A stretch of DNA of 64,000 nucleotides from Garcia nutans (GCA_947685225.1 CANTUV010000007.1:14218501-14282500), one strand, 5' to 3'; shown: positions 11,861 through 24,136, counted from the stretch's first letter. The notes: generated by a model from the letters alone, not told the origin. A program made the numbers and translations.

Positions 11861-12111
11861 AAGAGGAAAAAGGAGCAGAGAAGAAATGAGAGGGATGAAG
11901 ACTTCAGAGGGTATCATCCTCTCCAATCTCCATGCCTTCCCCTTGAGTGCTCTCGAAATCATTGTCAATTCCTTGTTCATCATCACTCTCATCCATGATG
12001 TTATCACTATCACGAGAGTCTGAATCATTATCCCTATGGGTCCCCTTATCAGGTGGTATCTTAAATTTAGTAATGTTAACTCCGTTAGTATTTTGATTAA
12101 CAAGCTTACCA

Positions 12112-13683
12112 ATATCAAATCGGACTTCTAATTTAATATGGATGTTGGTCCATATCAAATTAAACAAGTTTTAATTCGATATAGCCACGGTTTCATGTCA
12201 AACTTAATGCATTTTAATCCAATATGGTTACTGTTTAGAACTTAACTTATTTTGGAAATCCGGATTAAGCTCAAGATTTAGCTCGGTATCGCCTGATTTT
12301 AACCTAGTTTACTCTTATAAATAGGAAGTCGAATAATTAAAAAGGTTTCAGCAATAATTATTAAGAGAAATGAGAGCGACTACAATTATTAAAACAACAA
12401 TCAGACAAAAAAAAAAGAAAAAAAAAACATATACACAACAACAAGGAGACAATAATCAAAACTGCCCTTGATTGCACTTGACCTCTAGCCAAAATTAAGT
12501 AGATTGAGGCAGTCAGCTACATGATCTCTCTCACTTTAGTGGAGCCAACAAACGAAGGTGTGTTCTTTATATTTAATTCATTAAAATTCAACACAAGCTA
12601 CTTTGGTCATGGTTTTAAACATTGATTATATTTATTCTTCATCCAAAAGCTTAATTAGTCAATATCCATTTGTTTCAAATATCCAGTAGCTTAGAATTTA
12701 ATTTAAACCTTAATTTAATTACCTAAAACCTTATTTGCATATTTTAAAAAACCAATATCCTAAATTATTAATTTCAAACCCCTAATTTTATTTTCTAAAT
12801 CATAAAAACCCTAACTTCCATTTAAGAACCCTGATTTTGTTTTAAGAATCCTTAAAACACTAATTTTCCTTAAAAACCCTAATTTTCCTTTAAAAACTCT
12901 AATCTTGTTCCTAAACCCTAAAACCATGATTTAAATCCTATGAGTCACATATAAACCCTAATTTTACATATCTTATGTTTTACTCCAGATTAAAACTTAG
13001 ATTTAATTATTTGGCTCATTGTTGTGTACTTGTGATGAATGATTTACTTTTATTTTATTTATGATGAATGGTTGAATGCTTTTATTGATTTATTTTGATT
13101 TAAGGATGTAAAAGGTATGTTTTCACTTAGTGGGTACCTTATTTATTTAGTTCAATGTAATTTAATTTATTTTAAGTTTAGGGATAAATGTAAAGGACAT
13201 ATTTTAACCAAATGGTAGGTGCCTACTTTATTTAATTTTAGACATTGGACATTATTGTAAGGGCATATTTTCATCTTATATGGATGCCCATTTTTATTTA
13301 TTTGTATGTTTGGACCTTCTTTGATTTTAATACAATAAATATTTATTTATTTTTAATTGTATGTAATATGGATGATATTTTAATAAGTTAAAATTTTAAT
13401 AATAATAAGACCTGAAAAAGAGACCAGTCCCAATGAACCAAGCGTTATGGGGTGTTGGGTCATTCTCACCTTCCACATACGTACCCAACTTTTCAAACCT
13501 AATAGAGGATTGGGAATTTCTTAGAAATTGAGTCATACATCCCTTTCTTTTTTTCTGCTCGTCTGGGTGGCGACTCTATTTTCTCCGACTTTAGGCTCGT
13601 GTTCTCTAAGGCCCTGAGCCTAACAGTACCGAAGTCGCAAGAACCATTCAACATGGGAGTGGGGGTGAAAATCTTCGCTCACA
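12112..13683 (+). repeat. 5' LTR of element T, 5'-truncated
   Basis: Homologous to 19772-21348 of the 3' LTR. The first ~380 bp, including the hairpin-rich U3 part, are missing and are not found on the far side of the neighbouring LINE. Internal stretches of AAACCCTAATTTT-like sequence (12780-12960) are shared with the other LTR and belong to the element. Confidence 0.85.
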
Positions 13684-13705
13684 GTGACGACTCCACTGGG
13701 GATAA
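13684..13705 (+). other. Primer-binding-site region of element T
   Basis: Directly after the LTR end the sequence reads GTGACGACTCCACTGGGGAT. This GACTCCACTGGGGA core is what Tat/Ogre-type elements carry as primer site (tRNA-Arg is reported for Ogre). I did not check the match to a specific tRNA. Confidence 0.6.
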
Positions 13706-14828
13706 AGAGAAGTTGATTATGTTGATCTTTATATTATTATATTCTTTCTTATTATGATATTATCCATTGCATCACTGAGATTACATTGTGTGTGTAAGTT
13801 AGGATGCCCTATGAAACCGTATTGTGTGTATGTGAGGGGTATCATACTTTCATTAAAGGTATGGAGATCGATTATCGCATAACCATTCATAGCCTTGTAC
13901 CTTTTGGTATATATTTGCTAAGTGGACCTAAGACTTTTTAACCCAAAGGTTGAAGCCCATATAGTTGGCCTAGTAATTTTTCTTAGGTTTTTATCCAAAT
14001 GCTTGTTGTTTGACTATGATTAATATGTTTTAGCTAAGTTATGACCCATTGGATTTGCTTTTTTCCTAATATGACCTAATTATGGTAAGCCCAAAATAAT
14101 TCTTTTACGACCCAAAAGACCAAAACTATTTTCCAACTCATTTTCAAAATGGTCTTTGACATAAAACCTTTTTAATACGGGTCAAAAAACCCTTTTTCTC
14201 ATGGCCCAAATTCAAAGCCCAAAAAATCATTTTAACAAACCTTCTTTAATGGGCTTTTAAACATTTATTAAAAACTTTTTCTTAAATAGGCTTACAACTA
14301 TTTAGGCTAATTAAGGGAATACTAAAAATTAATTGTGAGCCTAATTTATACCAAGAATTGTTAAGCATGGGCTTGTTTGTGGCATGAATCATTAATTGTT
14401 TTTTCAAATAGGAAATCTATTTATGATAAACCCTTAATTTGGTTTTAATCCCAAATATAGTATAAAAGTTATCCCTTTGTTGGCCCAATGGATTAAGACT
14501 TAATTAATGTGAATTATTATGGACTGACTTCTAAGTTTGAAAATAAAACTATTGGTTAAATAGTCCTAGTGAATTTTTTGAAAATAAGATATACCATGTT
14601 GATATTTTTTTTGATCATATACCTAAGAAAAGAGACTCGTTATTCGTGTGTGGAAGATATAAGGTTGAAAGAAACATCCTAATTATATTTGTTTGTCTAT
14701 TACTTGTGCATCCATGCTTACATACATTGCATTATATAGCATTGATCATTTCTGGCTCACAGACCTGAAGTATAGCAGTTCATGGACATATGACAACTCG
14801 ACCTAAGTCAGTGTCTCAGAGTTTCGAT

Positions 14829-16230
14829 GAATCCCGACCAAATTCAAAATCTGGTAAATGAAGCTCTTGCACCTAAGATGGAAGAGTTAAAGGGGGGCCC
14901 TAGCTGGGACCGTGAGAAATCAACTAGCTGCACTGTTGGAATGAAATACTATTAAAGCATCTGTTAGTACTAAAAAGTAGAAGGACATGGGAAAGGCTAA
15001 GGTAGGTGAGGTAGCCTTTGATGATGACAAGATGATGATGGTGATTGGGTTAATATTTCTAAGCTCCTCAAGATAAGAAGGAAGAAAAGAAGGCTATGGA
15101 GAAAAATGAAACTGCAGATGTGGAGAAAATGATTGCTGATTTAGAGAAGAAGTTCAAAAAGAAGCTGAAGGCTGAGGAGGTATCAGAGGTAGACAACCTA
15201 TTTGAGCAAGATGAAGAAGTCCCTTACAAGTTCAAAATGCCTTCTTTCGCTAAGTACAATAGTACAGAAAATCCTCACTTGCATGTTAGGCAGTACATCA
15301 CTTTCATCCAGTCCACTCGAGCTACTAAAGCCCAAACTCTGAGGTATTTTATGCTTTCTTTGGATCCTATTGTACAGAATTGGTTTAATACTTTAGAAGA
15401 AAGTACCAAAAAAAAAGGGAATTTATTGTACAAAGCCTTCATACAGCAGTATGGGTACAATGCTAAATTGGAAGTGACTCTGATGGAGGTAGAAGCCATC
15501 AGCCAAAAGCAAAATGAGAACTTGTTTGATTATGTGAAGATATGGAGGAATAAGGCTACACTCCTTAAGAAGGGACTAGATGAGTCTGATCAGATTAGGA
15601 TGATAGTGAGAGGTGTCCTACCTAATCTGTGTGAATGGATGCCTCACATTCTTATCAGAGATTTAACAGACGTTCTTCAAGCTGGATTGAAAATAGAAGA
15701 ATGAAAAAGGGAGAATAATCATTTTTATGGAAGGGATAAGAAGGGACGTTACCAATCCGGTGGTCAAGGTACACAGAAAGTAGTAGATGTCAATGCAACA
15801 ACTAATTAAGCAAATAGAAGACAATTTTCAGAGTTGAAAAAACCTTTGTCTTGGGTTTTCGACAAGTTACAGGAAAAAAAAAGGGTTATTAGAGTCGTTG
15901 GCTCCTCAACCGCTATACGATCCTGTACCATCAAACTTTGATGCCAAGGCCTTCTGTCAATTCCACCAAATGCAAGGGCATGGGACAGATAAATGTTCTT
16001 ATTCAAGGCATGAGATCTAAGATTTGATTGACAGTGAAAAATTACCTGAACCTAATAAGCCCAATACCAAGAGCAATTATTTACTTAAATTTGGAATAGT
16101 ACGTCCACCAGCAATCGTCATGGTAGAAGGAGGATTGGAGGAAGATTTTATCTTATTCTCCTTTCAAGATGAGAGTATTAAAGATGTGAAGAGAGAAGAG
16201 GCTCAACTCAACAAATTTCCCTTGGCTTGA
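14829..16230 (+). pseudogene. Tat-type gag polyprotein relic
   Basis: Pieces in order: MNPDQIQNLVNEALAPKMEE from about 14829, a broken stretch, then an open frame at 15096-15704 with a charged coiled-coil start, PYKFKMPSFAKYN, and the gag core (YFMLSLDPIVQNWF, YDYVKIWRNKA-like). Further pieces are ELKKPLSWVFDKLQE near 15835 and FCQFHQMQGHGTDKC near 15950 (a C/H-rich nucleic-acid-binding stretch), then LIDSEKLPEPN from 16024 to a stop at 16230. Several stops and at least two frame changes interrupt it. The protein would form the particle and bind RNA. No protease or polymerase follows. Confidence 0.78.
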
Positions 16231-18771
16231 GTGTTGCTCATTTTATTTTGCTTGAGTATTTAATTGGAATAATTATATTTTTCAAATTAAGATTGTTTAA
16301 ATAAATTACTTAGGTTGAATTTATTTTATTGGTTTTTGTCATTGTGGTGCTCAACCAATGATGAGTCTAGCTTGATATTCATAAGTTAGTGCATCTATGC
16401 ATTATAATTTGAATGACTTTACTAGGTGAGAGAATTATTCTATTGTATTGAGTTGTGTATGCTTACTTAGAGAGGGCTCATGCATAATTACCTGTGTCTA
16501 GATTCTAGCCAGTCTTAGAATATGGTTTGAAAAACTTTTGAGATGAAATTGAACTCTGCTTATTTTAAGAGAGAGATGATCTAGGCATTGTTTTATGAGC
16601 CAATGACTAGTATCAACCCTATTAATACCGATTCCTAGTTTTTCTTTTGAGTCTTTATAATATTCTAGCTTACTTTTTATTTGCTTGTAAAGCTCGATAA
16701 CCTAACCTGAGCTATTGTGACACTTGTAACAAGTTTGATGATCACGAAGTTACTAAAGGGCAAGAAGATCGAAGAAAGTGACGCTCAATCAAGACTATGA
16801 AGTAAATTTGAAGTTTACCTAAATTTAGGTTTGATGGCATCAAGATTACAAAGGATTCATCCTCATTGAAGCAGACTTGTGCTGCTTCATAGTTAGAAGC
16901 ATAGGACAATATAAACAAGAAGACTCTCTTAAAGCTAAAAAGAAAAAAGAAAAAAGGGAAAATAAAAAAATAAAGAAAAAAGAAAAAAAATAAAAGGAAA
17001 ATAAAATAACAAAGTTTGAAAGAACAGTTCAGAAAGCCAACATTATTCTTTCTACCTGAAATAGTAGAAGACTTCCACTCAGAATACGAGAAGAAGTTTA
17101 ACTTTAATTGGTCCAACCCAACCAGAGATTCAAATAAAATTAGAGAATTAGGGAAAAAACCATCTTTCATTTTATCCAACGTAGCTCCAAGTCAACAATA
17201 TTGAAAGTCTTAGACTTGATACTCCAAAAGAGAAAATGACAGAAAGAAAGAGGAAGAAAATGGTGGTCTAAAGATCAAAATAGTACTAATCGGATCTAGA
17301 TTTCTATCAAGAAGATGGAAGGACATTCAAGCTTTATATTTTCATGAAGTCAAAAGGAAATGATGCCCAGAAGTTGAAAATGGAACCTCTAACAGTATAC
17401 AGTTCCAACAAGAAGTTTATAGTGTGAAAGTTTATTAGTAGTGTCACATCAGCTTCAGTTTAAAAATGGCATTCATTTAACACATGTCCCTTATAGACTC
17501 CATTTTAAGCCTATTAAAGATCTATTGATCTCTCTTAGTAGATAGAGTCTATTTGTGGAGATTATTTGAATAAGTATACATGAGATAGACAATATTTAAA
17601 CTCAATGAGACCTTTGGCCAAGTAATGTGTATGTGCCTATCTAAAGTGCAACAGTTCTTGCTTAAATGGAAATGATTCCCGAGTTTAGTATGGTAACTAG
17701 GGTTGTCATGTTATAGCTATATATTGATTCGAGAAAGTCAAGTCCTAAGTTAAATTGACACTGATTTGGCAAAGTCAATATTTGATCTTTAAAATAAAAA
17801 ATACTATTTTCTTATTACATAAGCCTTCGAGCTTAGGGAAGTATATTACATTGTCAAACCTCAAAAGACTTATTGGGCAAATAGGTCTAATGAAAGGATC
17901 ACTTGCAAGATCGTGAAGAAGTCACCAACCAATGTGTTGAATCATGGGTTGAAATGGGCATCTTTTATATTCATAGGTATCCTGCTGGGGCCCCCACTAC
18001 TCATTATTTCATCTTGAAAGATAAAGCCATAAATGTGAAAGCTTTTATTATTCTCATGCAAGACCTGAACAAGCATGTGGAAAGAACCAATGGGAGTGTG
18101 TTGGTTTATTACCTCGGGGAGTGAGTCAATGGAACCACTATAAGTGTTATCCATAAATATCATGAATACACGCATGCATGAGCATATCACATCGCATTTT
18201 GTTATCTTGTGTTACCTATTCCTTGTTAAAGTGAACAGCAAAACACTGTAAAGCAAACATTGAGAAGCAGATATGGAATCAGGAGGGCATGGAAAGGCTA
18301 TGGGAAAAGAAAGAAGAGATGCATTCTTGTACAAGGAACTAGACAACACAAACATCAATCAGATCCTGCATGGGAATAAAATCATTGGTTTGAGCCTACA
18401 CAAGGAGCAAAACTTCCTCTTTTCAATTTTTAATTTTATGTGTGTACAAAATATTTTTAGACTTTCAATATTTTGTCACATAGAGAGCAAAGAGAGGATA
18501 TGAGGACTAGCTAAAAAATAGCTGAATTTTTTACAAAAGGAAGAACAAAAAGAACAGAAGAAGAAGAAAGTAAGAACCCCAAAAGATTAAAGATGCAAAA
18601 AGATAAAAGATCAGTCCAGCGAGAAGAGCTGAAGTCAATGCAGGACAAATGTCCAAAGATAAAAATTCATTTTGAAGGCTGAAGACACAATGTTTAGAGG
18701 ATGAAGATTTATTATGAAGGATGAAGACCCAATATTTGAAGATTCATTGTGAAAGGTGAAGACTTAAAGTT
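16231..18771 (+). other. Unrecognised interior of element T
   Basis: About 2.5 kb without a recognisable domain. It includes a purine-rich low-complexity stretch (16930-17010) and a 73-codon open frame (17903-18124) that I do not recognise. In an autonomous element pol would be here; nothing resembling RT or integrase motifs is visible on either strand. Confidence 0.5.
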
Positions 18772-18950
18772 GGTGGCTAGAAGAAAGCCAAAATTGCTAG
18801 ATGATAGAAGCTCAGCATAATCCATTGAAGAATGGAACAATTGGCTAGAAGAAATTCAAAACTCTCAGCTGACAGAAGGTTAGCAAAATCTATTGAAGAA
18901 TGGAACCAAATGGCTAGAAGCAAGCCAGAATTCTCAAACGACAAAGGGAT
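18772..18950 (+). repeat. About 68-bp tandem repeat, 2.5 copies, in the 3' region of T
   Basis: Units begin ggctagaagaaagccaaaat, ggctagaagaaattcaaaac and ggctagaagcaagccagaat. The first two share the ending TTGAAGAATGGAAC. This array sits directly before the 25-bp array. Confidence 0.75.
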
Positions 18951-18967
18951 GATCAAGCTAAAAGAGC

Positions 18968-19319
18968 TCAAATCCAGTCTCGGATCAAGAACCTAAATTC
19001 AATCCTGGGTCAAGGACCCAAATCTAGTCTTGGGTTGAGAACCCAAATCTAGTCTTAGCTCGAGAACCCAAAATCTAGTCTTGGGTCGAGAACCCAAATT
19101 CAGTCTCGGGTCGAGAATCCAAATTCAATCTTGGGTCAAGAACCCAAATTTAGTCTCAGGTCGAGAATCCAAAATTAATCTTGGGTTGAGAAATCAAATT
19201 TAGTCTCAGGTTTAGAACCTAAATTCAGTCTTGGGTCAAGAACCCAAAATCAGTCTTGGGTCAAGAACCCAAATCCAATCTAGGGTCGAGAACCCAAATT
19301 CAATCTCTAGTCTAGAACC
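18968..19319 (+). repeat. 25-bp minisatellite, about 14 copies, in the 3' UTR of T
   Basis: Fourteen diverged units of 24-26 bp, for example ccaaatctagtcttgggt followed by (c/t)gagaac. Most differences are transitions and single-base indels. It lies about 75 bp upstream of the 3' LTR. Tat-lineage elements are known for variable tandem repeats in exactly this place and for seeding satellites from them. Confidence 0.92.
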
Positions 19320-19378
19320 CACACTTATCCAAAAATCATATTGCTTTTCACTCTCTTCTACTAAAGTCCCAGATCATT

Positions 19379-19395
19379 CAAGCAGGGGGCAAAGC
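19379..19395 (+). other. Polypurine tract of element T
   Basis: AAGCAGGGGGCAAAGC directly precedes the inferred 3' LTR start. Purine-rich with a G5 run, it is the expected primer for plus-strand synthesis. Confidence 0.7.
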
Positions 19396-21348
19396 TATAG
19401 ACCCTTGATTTTGGCCCTAACTGTTCTGATCACAATTTATAAAAGCCTAGTCAAGATCGGCCTATTCTTAATGGCTTAAAAATTCTTTAAATCTTTTAAT
19501 TAGATTGGTCCAGTTTTATAAGGCTTAAAATAAGCCGGTTCAACTTTAAAAGCTCTGAAATAGTCCATTTAATGATTGAAGCAGGTTTGGTTCAGTTTGG
19601 ATTAGGCCATATGGAATTGGGCTTGTTCATTTTGATATGGATGGTCCTTATCAAGTTAGAACTAGTCTAATTCGATATGGAAGCATCCATATCGAATTAG
19701 ACTAATTCTAATTCGATATGGATGGTCTATATCAAATTAGAACAAGTTTAATTTAATATGGACCATCTTTCATATCGAATTGGACTTCTAATTTGATATG
19801 GATGTTGGTCCATATCGAATTAAACAAGTTTTAATTCGATATGGCCATGGTTTCATGTCGAACTTAATGCATTTTAATCTAATATGGTTACTATTTTGAA
19901 CTTAACTTATTTTGGAAATCAGGATCAAGCTCAGATTTAGCTCAGTATCTCCTGATTTTAACCTATTTTACTCTTATAAATAAGGAGCCGAATAATTAAA
20001 AAGGTTCTAGCCATAATTATTAAGAGAAAGGAGAGCAGCTACAATTATTAAAACAACAATCAACCAAAAAAAGATAACAAAACATATACCCAGTAACCAG
20101 GAGACAAGAATCAAAACTGCCCTTGATTGCACTTAACCTCCAGTAAAAATTAAGTAAATTTAGGCAGTCAGCTATGTGATCTCTCTCACTTTGGTGGAGC
20201 CAACAAACGAAGATACGTTCTCTATATTTAATTCATTTAAATTCAACACAAGTGCTTCGGTCATGGTTTTAAACACTGATTATATTTATTCTTTGTCCAA
20301 AAGATTAGTTAGTCAATATTCATTTGTTTCAAATATCCAGTAGCTTAGAATTTAATTTAAACCCTAATTTAATTACCTAAAACCTTATTTGCATATTTTT
20401 AAAAACCAATATCCTAAATTATTAATTTCAAAACCCTAATTTTATTTTCTAAACCATAAAAACCTTAACTTCCATTTAAGAACCCTGATTTTGTTTTAAG
20501 AATCCTTAAAACACTAATTTTCCTTAAAAACCCTAATTTTACTTTAAAAACTCTAATCTTGTTTCCTAAACCCTAAAACCATGATTGAAATCCTATAAGT
20601 CCTACTTTAACATGTAAACCCTAATTTTACATATCTTATGTTTTACTCAAGATTAAAACTTAGATTTAATTATTTGGTTCATTGTTATGTGCTTGTGATG
20701 GATGATTTACTTTTATTTTATTTATGATGAATGGTTGAATGATTTTATTGATTTATTTTTATTTAAGGATGTAAGAGGTATAGTTCCACTTAGTGGGTAC
20801 CTCATTTGTTAAGTTCAATGTAATTTAATTATTTTAAGTTTTGGGATCAATGTAAAGGATATGTTTCCACCAAATGGTGGGTGTCCTATTTTATTTAGTT
20901 TTAGACATTGGATATTATTGTAAGAGCATGTTTTCATCTTGTATGGATGCCCATTTCTATTTGTTTATTTATTTGGACCTTCTTTGATTTTAATACAATA
21001 AATATTTATTTATTTTTAATTGCTTGTTGTATGGGTGATATTTTAATAAGTTAAAATTTTAATAATATTAAGACCCAAAAAGGAGGTCGGTTCTAATGAA
21101 CCAGGTGTTATGAAGGTACTGGGTCATTCTCACCTTTTCCATACGTATCCAACTTTTCGAACCTAATAGGGGGTTGGAGATTTCTTAGAAATCGAGTCAT
21201 CCACCCCTTTCATTTTTTCCAGCCCGTCTAGGCGGCGACTCTATTTTTTTCGGATTTAGGCTCGTGTTCTCTATGTCTCTAAGCCTAACAGTACCGAAGT
21301 CACAAAAATCATTCCACATGGGAGTGGGGGCAAAAATCCTTGCTCACA
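19396..21348 (+). repeat. 3' LTR of element T
   Basis: About 1,953 bp. The start is TATAGACCCTTGATTTTGG, where TG would be expected (G to A change). The end GCTCACA is shared with the left LTR, and the two LTRs align from 19772 onward. U3 contains repeated AATTCGATATGG / CCATATCGAATT boxes in both orientations (19630-19860). Confidence 0.82.
19663..19704. repeat. Perfect 19-bp hairpin in the T LTR
   Basis: Left arm TAGTCTAATTCGATATGGA (19663-19681), 4-base loop AGCA, right arm 19686-19704 its exact reverse complement. Several partial copies of the same box occur within the next 170 bp. A perfect hairpin in an otherwise diverged LTR is notable. Confidence 0.92.
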
Positions 21349-21639
21349 CCAAACTTCTTCTTCTTCTCTTTCAATTTCTTAATTTCAAGCAAAAAAAACA
21401 AAAGAAAAGAAAAAAGTGCATCTGATAAAGTGAGTATAATGAGGGCATTTTAATCAATTTGCCATTAAAAGATGGTGTGACAAGTTTTTTAATTGAGGAT
21501 CCACTTAGCCTAGTCAACACTAGAATTTTGAGTGAAATAGTCTGAGACACTCAAATATTGCTTGTTACTGAAGTTTAGACATTAAACTGGCAAAAACAAT
21601 TGTACAAATACCAAACTAGAAAAAACATATAAGTTCATA

Positions 21640-22230
21640 CACCAATGATATAATTTTTCCTTTTAGAAAAGCTTTTTGAACATCCATTTAGTAAATAACA
21701 AGTTTGTAAATTGAAGCTAGAGCAATCTAAATTTGAATAGAAGAAATTCTAGTTACAAGATCAAAAATGTCAAAATAGTCTATATTTTATTTTTGAGTAA
21801 AACTTTTACAACAAGGCTAGCTTTTTATTTATCAATAGAACGATCAATATTAAGTTTTCTTTTAAAAATCCATTTACAACCAATGAGTTTTTCTCCAAGA
21901 GATAAATCAACTAGTTTCCAAGTGTTATTTTGTAAATAAAAACCAAGCTATGCTTTAATTGCTTCTTTCCAAAATGGAGCATTAGAATAAGAAATTGTAT
22001 GTAAAAAATTCAAATGATTTTTTACAATATAATATAGGCTTGATAGATGGAAATACCTTAGATTAATCATATTGCATAAATCTTGATTTGAGTAACTGAT
22101 TTGTGTGTGAATTTCATTGTTGGGATTAGAATTGCTTGAAAACTCATTTTTACATGCCTTATTTTATCTCTTACATCTATTTTGATCATTACAAATTAAA
22201 CCATCATCAAAACCCTTCTGATCTAATATA
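21640..22230 (-). pseudogene. Ty1/copia reverse transcriptase fragment
   Basis: On the minus strand, with several stops, one reads NAPFWKEAIKA, LGFYLQNNTWKLVDL, LGEKLIGCKWIFKRKLNID, KASLVVK and MDVQKAFLKGK: the fingers of a copia reverse transcriptase, in order. The catalytic YVDD part is not present here. Integrase of probably the same relic lies at 27540-27160, upstream on this strand, so the two pieces look like one element separated by later insertions. The adjoining 21349-21639 shows nothing I can identify. Confidence 0.75.
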
Positions 22231-22719
22231 GCGGCTGCTCAAAATTGTGGATCGGTCACATAGCACAATGGCTTAACTAGTTCACTAGAAGGCTTTTTGT
22301 GCAATTGCCCAACAAATTGAGCGGTCACCTAATTTAATTTTTTAAAAAAATTTCTTGACTGTTATTTGATATTTTGGCTAGTGCGAGTGCTTATGAAGTA
22401 TAATGGTTGCAATACACATATTGCAATCACACAAAGCCTCTAGCAGTCTCACGCGAGGGCCAACTGCTAAAACTTTTTAAGCATTGGAAATTGCACAACT
22501 CTGTCCATTTTGTCCCTAAAGGTCATAAAACGGCCAGTTTTCAAGTTTTGGCTATCAATACCTCTATTTTTCAGTAGAAAACACTTTTACAAGCACTTAA
22601 ACACTTCTCTAAAAGTTTTCTTAAGGTTTTGGCTCCTACAAGACACTTTTTGAAGATTTTAAGCTTCACCAACGCTCTCTTTTCTTCCTTTCTATTCTTT
22701 TTGTTTTCTTTACTTAACA

Positions 22720-24136
22720 ATGGCATCCAAACCTAAATCCTCCAAGAAGAAACTAACACCCACTAAAAAGGGGAAAGGGATTGTCTTTAAACCTCAACCC
22801 AAGCCAAACCACATACCTGTGTAGTGTCCAACCCCATAAACCAAAATACTAAAATAATGAGAAGAAAATGAAATAGCTATATGCTCAAGAAAAAGAAACT
22901 TAAGTCCACCAAAATCCCTGAAGAAGGCATTCTCCTTGCCTTAATAAGAAGGAATAACTTTATAGATGTTTTGATATATTAGGGTGGAGACAATTGGTAT
23001 TCTCAAATGAGTTAGGATATTCTAGCCTAACTAGAGAGTTTCTCATGACTTTAAGATTAGAAAAGAACCATAATGCCCCTATTGATTTTTATAGAGTTTG
23101 TTTTCATCTTTTCAATCAACAGTTTTCACTCTCTATAGATTAACTAGCTGAAGTTTGGGGACTTCAAACCCAATTTGCATTCTTTTACATAGAAAAAGAC
23201 TTCCCATTAAAAAATACTCAACATTTTAGAGTCAAATTTCAATAGAAAATGAGTATGATGATAGGTCAGCCAAAGCAATAAACTTCAAATCCCTTATTTG
23301 TTGGCTTCTTCATAGAACCATAACCTACATTGTCCATTAAAGGTGTGATGGCAATGAAAAAGTCACTTAATGTGACTTTTTTTCATGTATGCCTTAATTT
23401 ATGGTCAACCCTTGCATACCACTCGGTTTTTGATTGATGTGTTTCTTTACCATGGAATACATAGGGCTGAAACCTTCTTCCTATCCTCCTAAATCACTCA
23501 AATAGCTAGATATTTGGGATTGCTTACCCTTGAAAATCTAGTCACTTTGAGTGATCCTCTAGACCCCGCAACCAATTCCATCAACATTGCCTATCTTGAA
23601 CATGTTAGATATATAACTAAGGTTGATGATCACTATGATACACTTTTGGTAGTAAAGGTGTTATTCAAAGGGAAAAGAAGAGACTTAGATACAATATTGT
23701 TGAGGAAGAATAAGGAGAATCCATAGAAGTATAACTTGAGCATCCTCCTAAGCTAACCAAATCCACTAAAGAGAAGGGTGAATCCTCTAAAACCATGAAA
23801 CTCATACTCAAAGCAATTCACTCTCTCTGAAAACAATTCACTCAATTTAAGAAGGATATCACCAAAAGAATCACAAAGCTCAATCAAAAGGTGGATCTTC
23901 TATCTCATGTCCACCATGACATTTATTAAATGCAAGAGAAATTTAAGCTCACTCAATGTAATCTTAGTGATTGGGATGTGAGTGAACATGTTGAGAGTCC
24001 ATTTGAAGAATCCTCTGAGCATTCCCTTAAAAATTCTCCTACATCCACTCCACCTATTGATGAGGGAGAAATGGAGGAACAACTTTAAGTCACTCAACTA
24101 ACATCTAGGAAGGGCAAAGAAATTGTTAAAGATTAA
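22720..24136 (+). pseudogene. Broken ORF of element W, plant-transposon-protein-like
   Basis: It starts with ATG at 22720 and a basic N-terminus (MASKPKSSKKKLTPTKKGKG). Many stops and shifts follow. The longest intact piece, 23514-23726, reads LGLLTLENLV...; just upstream are PLHTTRFLIDVFLYHG and ITQIARYLG. This resembles the domain annotated as 'putative plant transposon protein' (Transposase_32 type) found in many plant genomes. The C-terminal part (23770-24100) is a charged, coiled-coil-like stretch ending in an acidic, serine-rich tail. The family call is a tentative recognition; RT and integrase are absent. Confidence 0.42.

Larger units (their letters stand above)
7814..12111 (-). mobile_element. 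L1-type LINE, decayed, 5' end lost
   Basis: Minus-strand order from right to left is endonuclease, reverse transcriptase, zf-RVT-type zinc region and RNase H, the ORF2 layout of plant L1 LINEs with a C-terminal RNase H. A short acidic tail just upstream (about 12060-11910) may be the end of ORF1. The frame is broken by many stops and shifts. The 5' side ends abruptly at 12111, where sequence homologous to the interior of a Tat-type LTR begins. Since that LTR also lacks its first ~380 bp, the junction looks like a deletion or rearrangement rather than a clean insertion. Confidence 0.85.
12112..21348 (+). mobile_element. Tat/Ogre-like Ty3/gypsy element T, gag only, decayed
   Basis: The two LTRs (12112-13683, truncated, and 19396-21348) are homologous and both end ...GCTCACA. 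Between them are a primer-site-like sequence, a gag relic, about 2.5 kb of unrecognisable sequence, and two tandem arrays just before a polypurine tract. I found no protease, RT, RNase H or integrase, so the element is non-autonomous or deleted. The gag type and the tandem-repeat-rich 3' untranslated region are characteristic of the Tat lineage. The LTRs differ at many positions, so the insertion is old. Confidence 0.8.

Noticed and set aside
12780..12960. AAACCCTAATTTT-like stretches resembling telomere repeat
   Set aside because: They are irregular, shared by both T LTRs, and never form a CCCTAAA array; they are LTR sequence, not an interstitial telomere.
17903..18124. 73-codon frame in element T
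   Set aside because: No recognisable motif and isolated among stops; not called as a gene.
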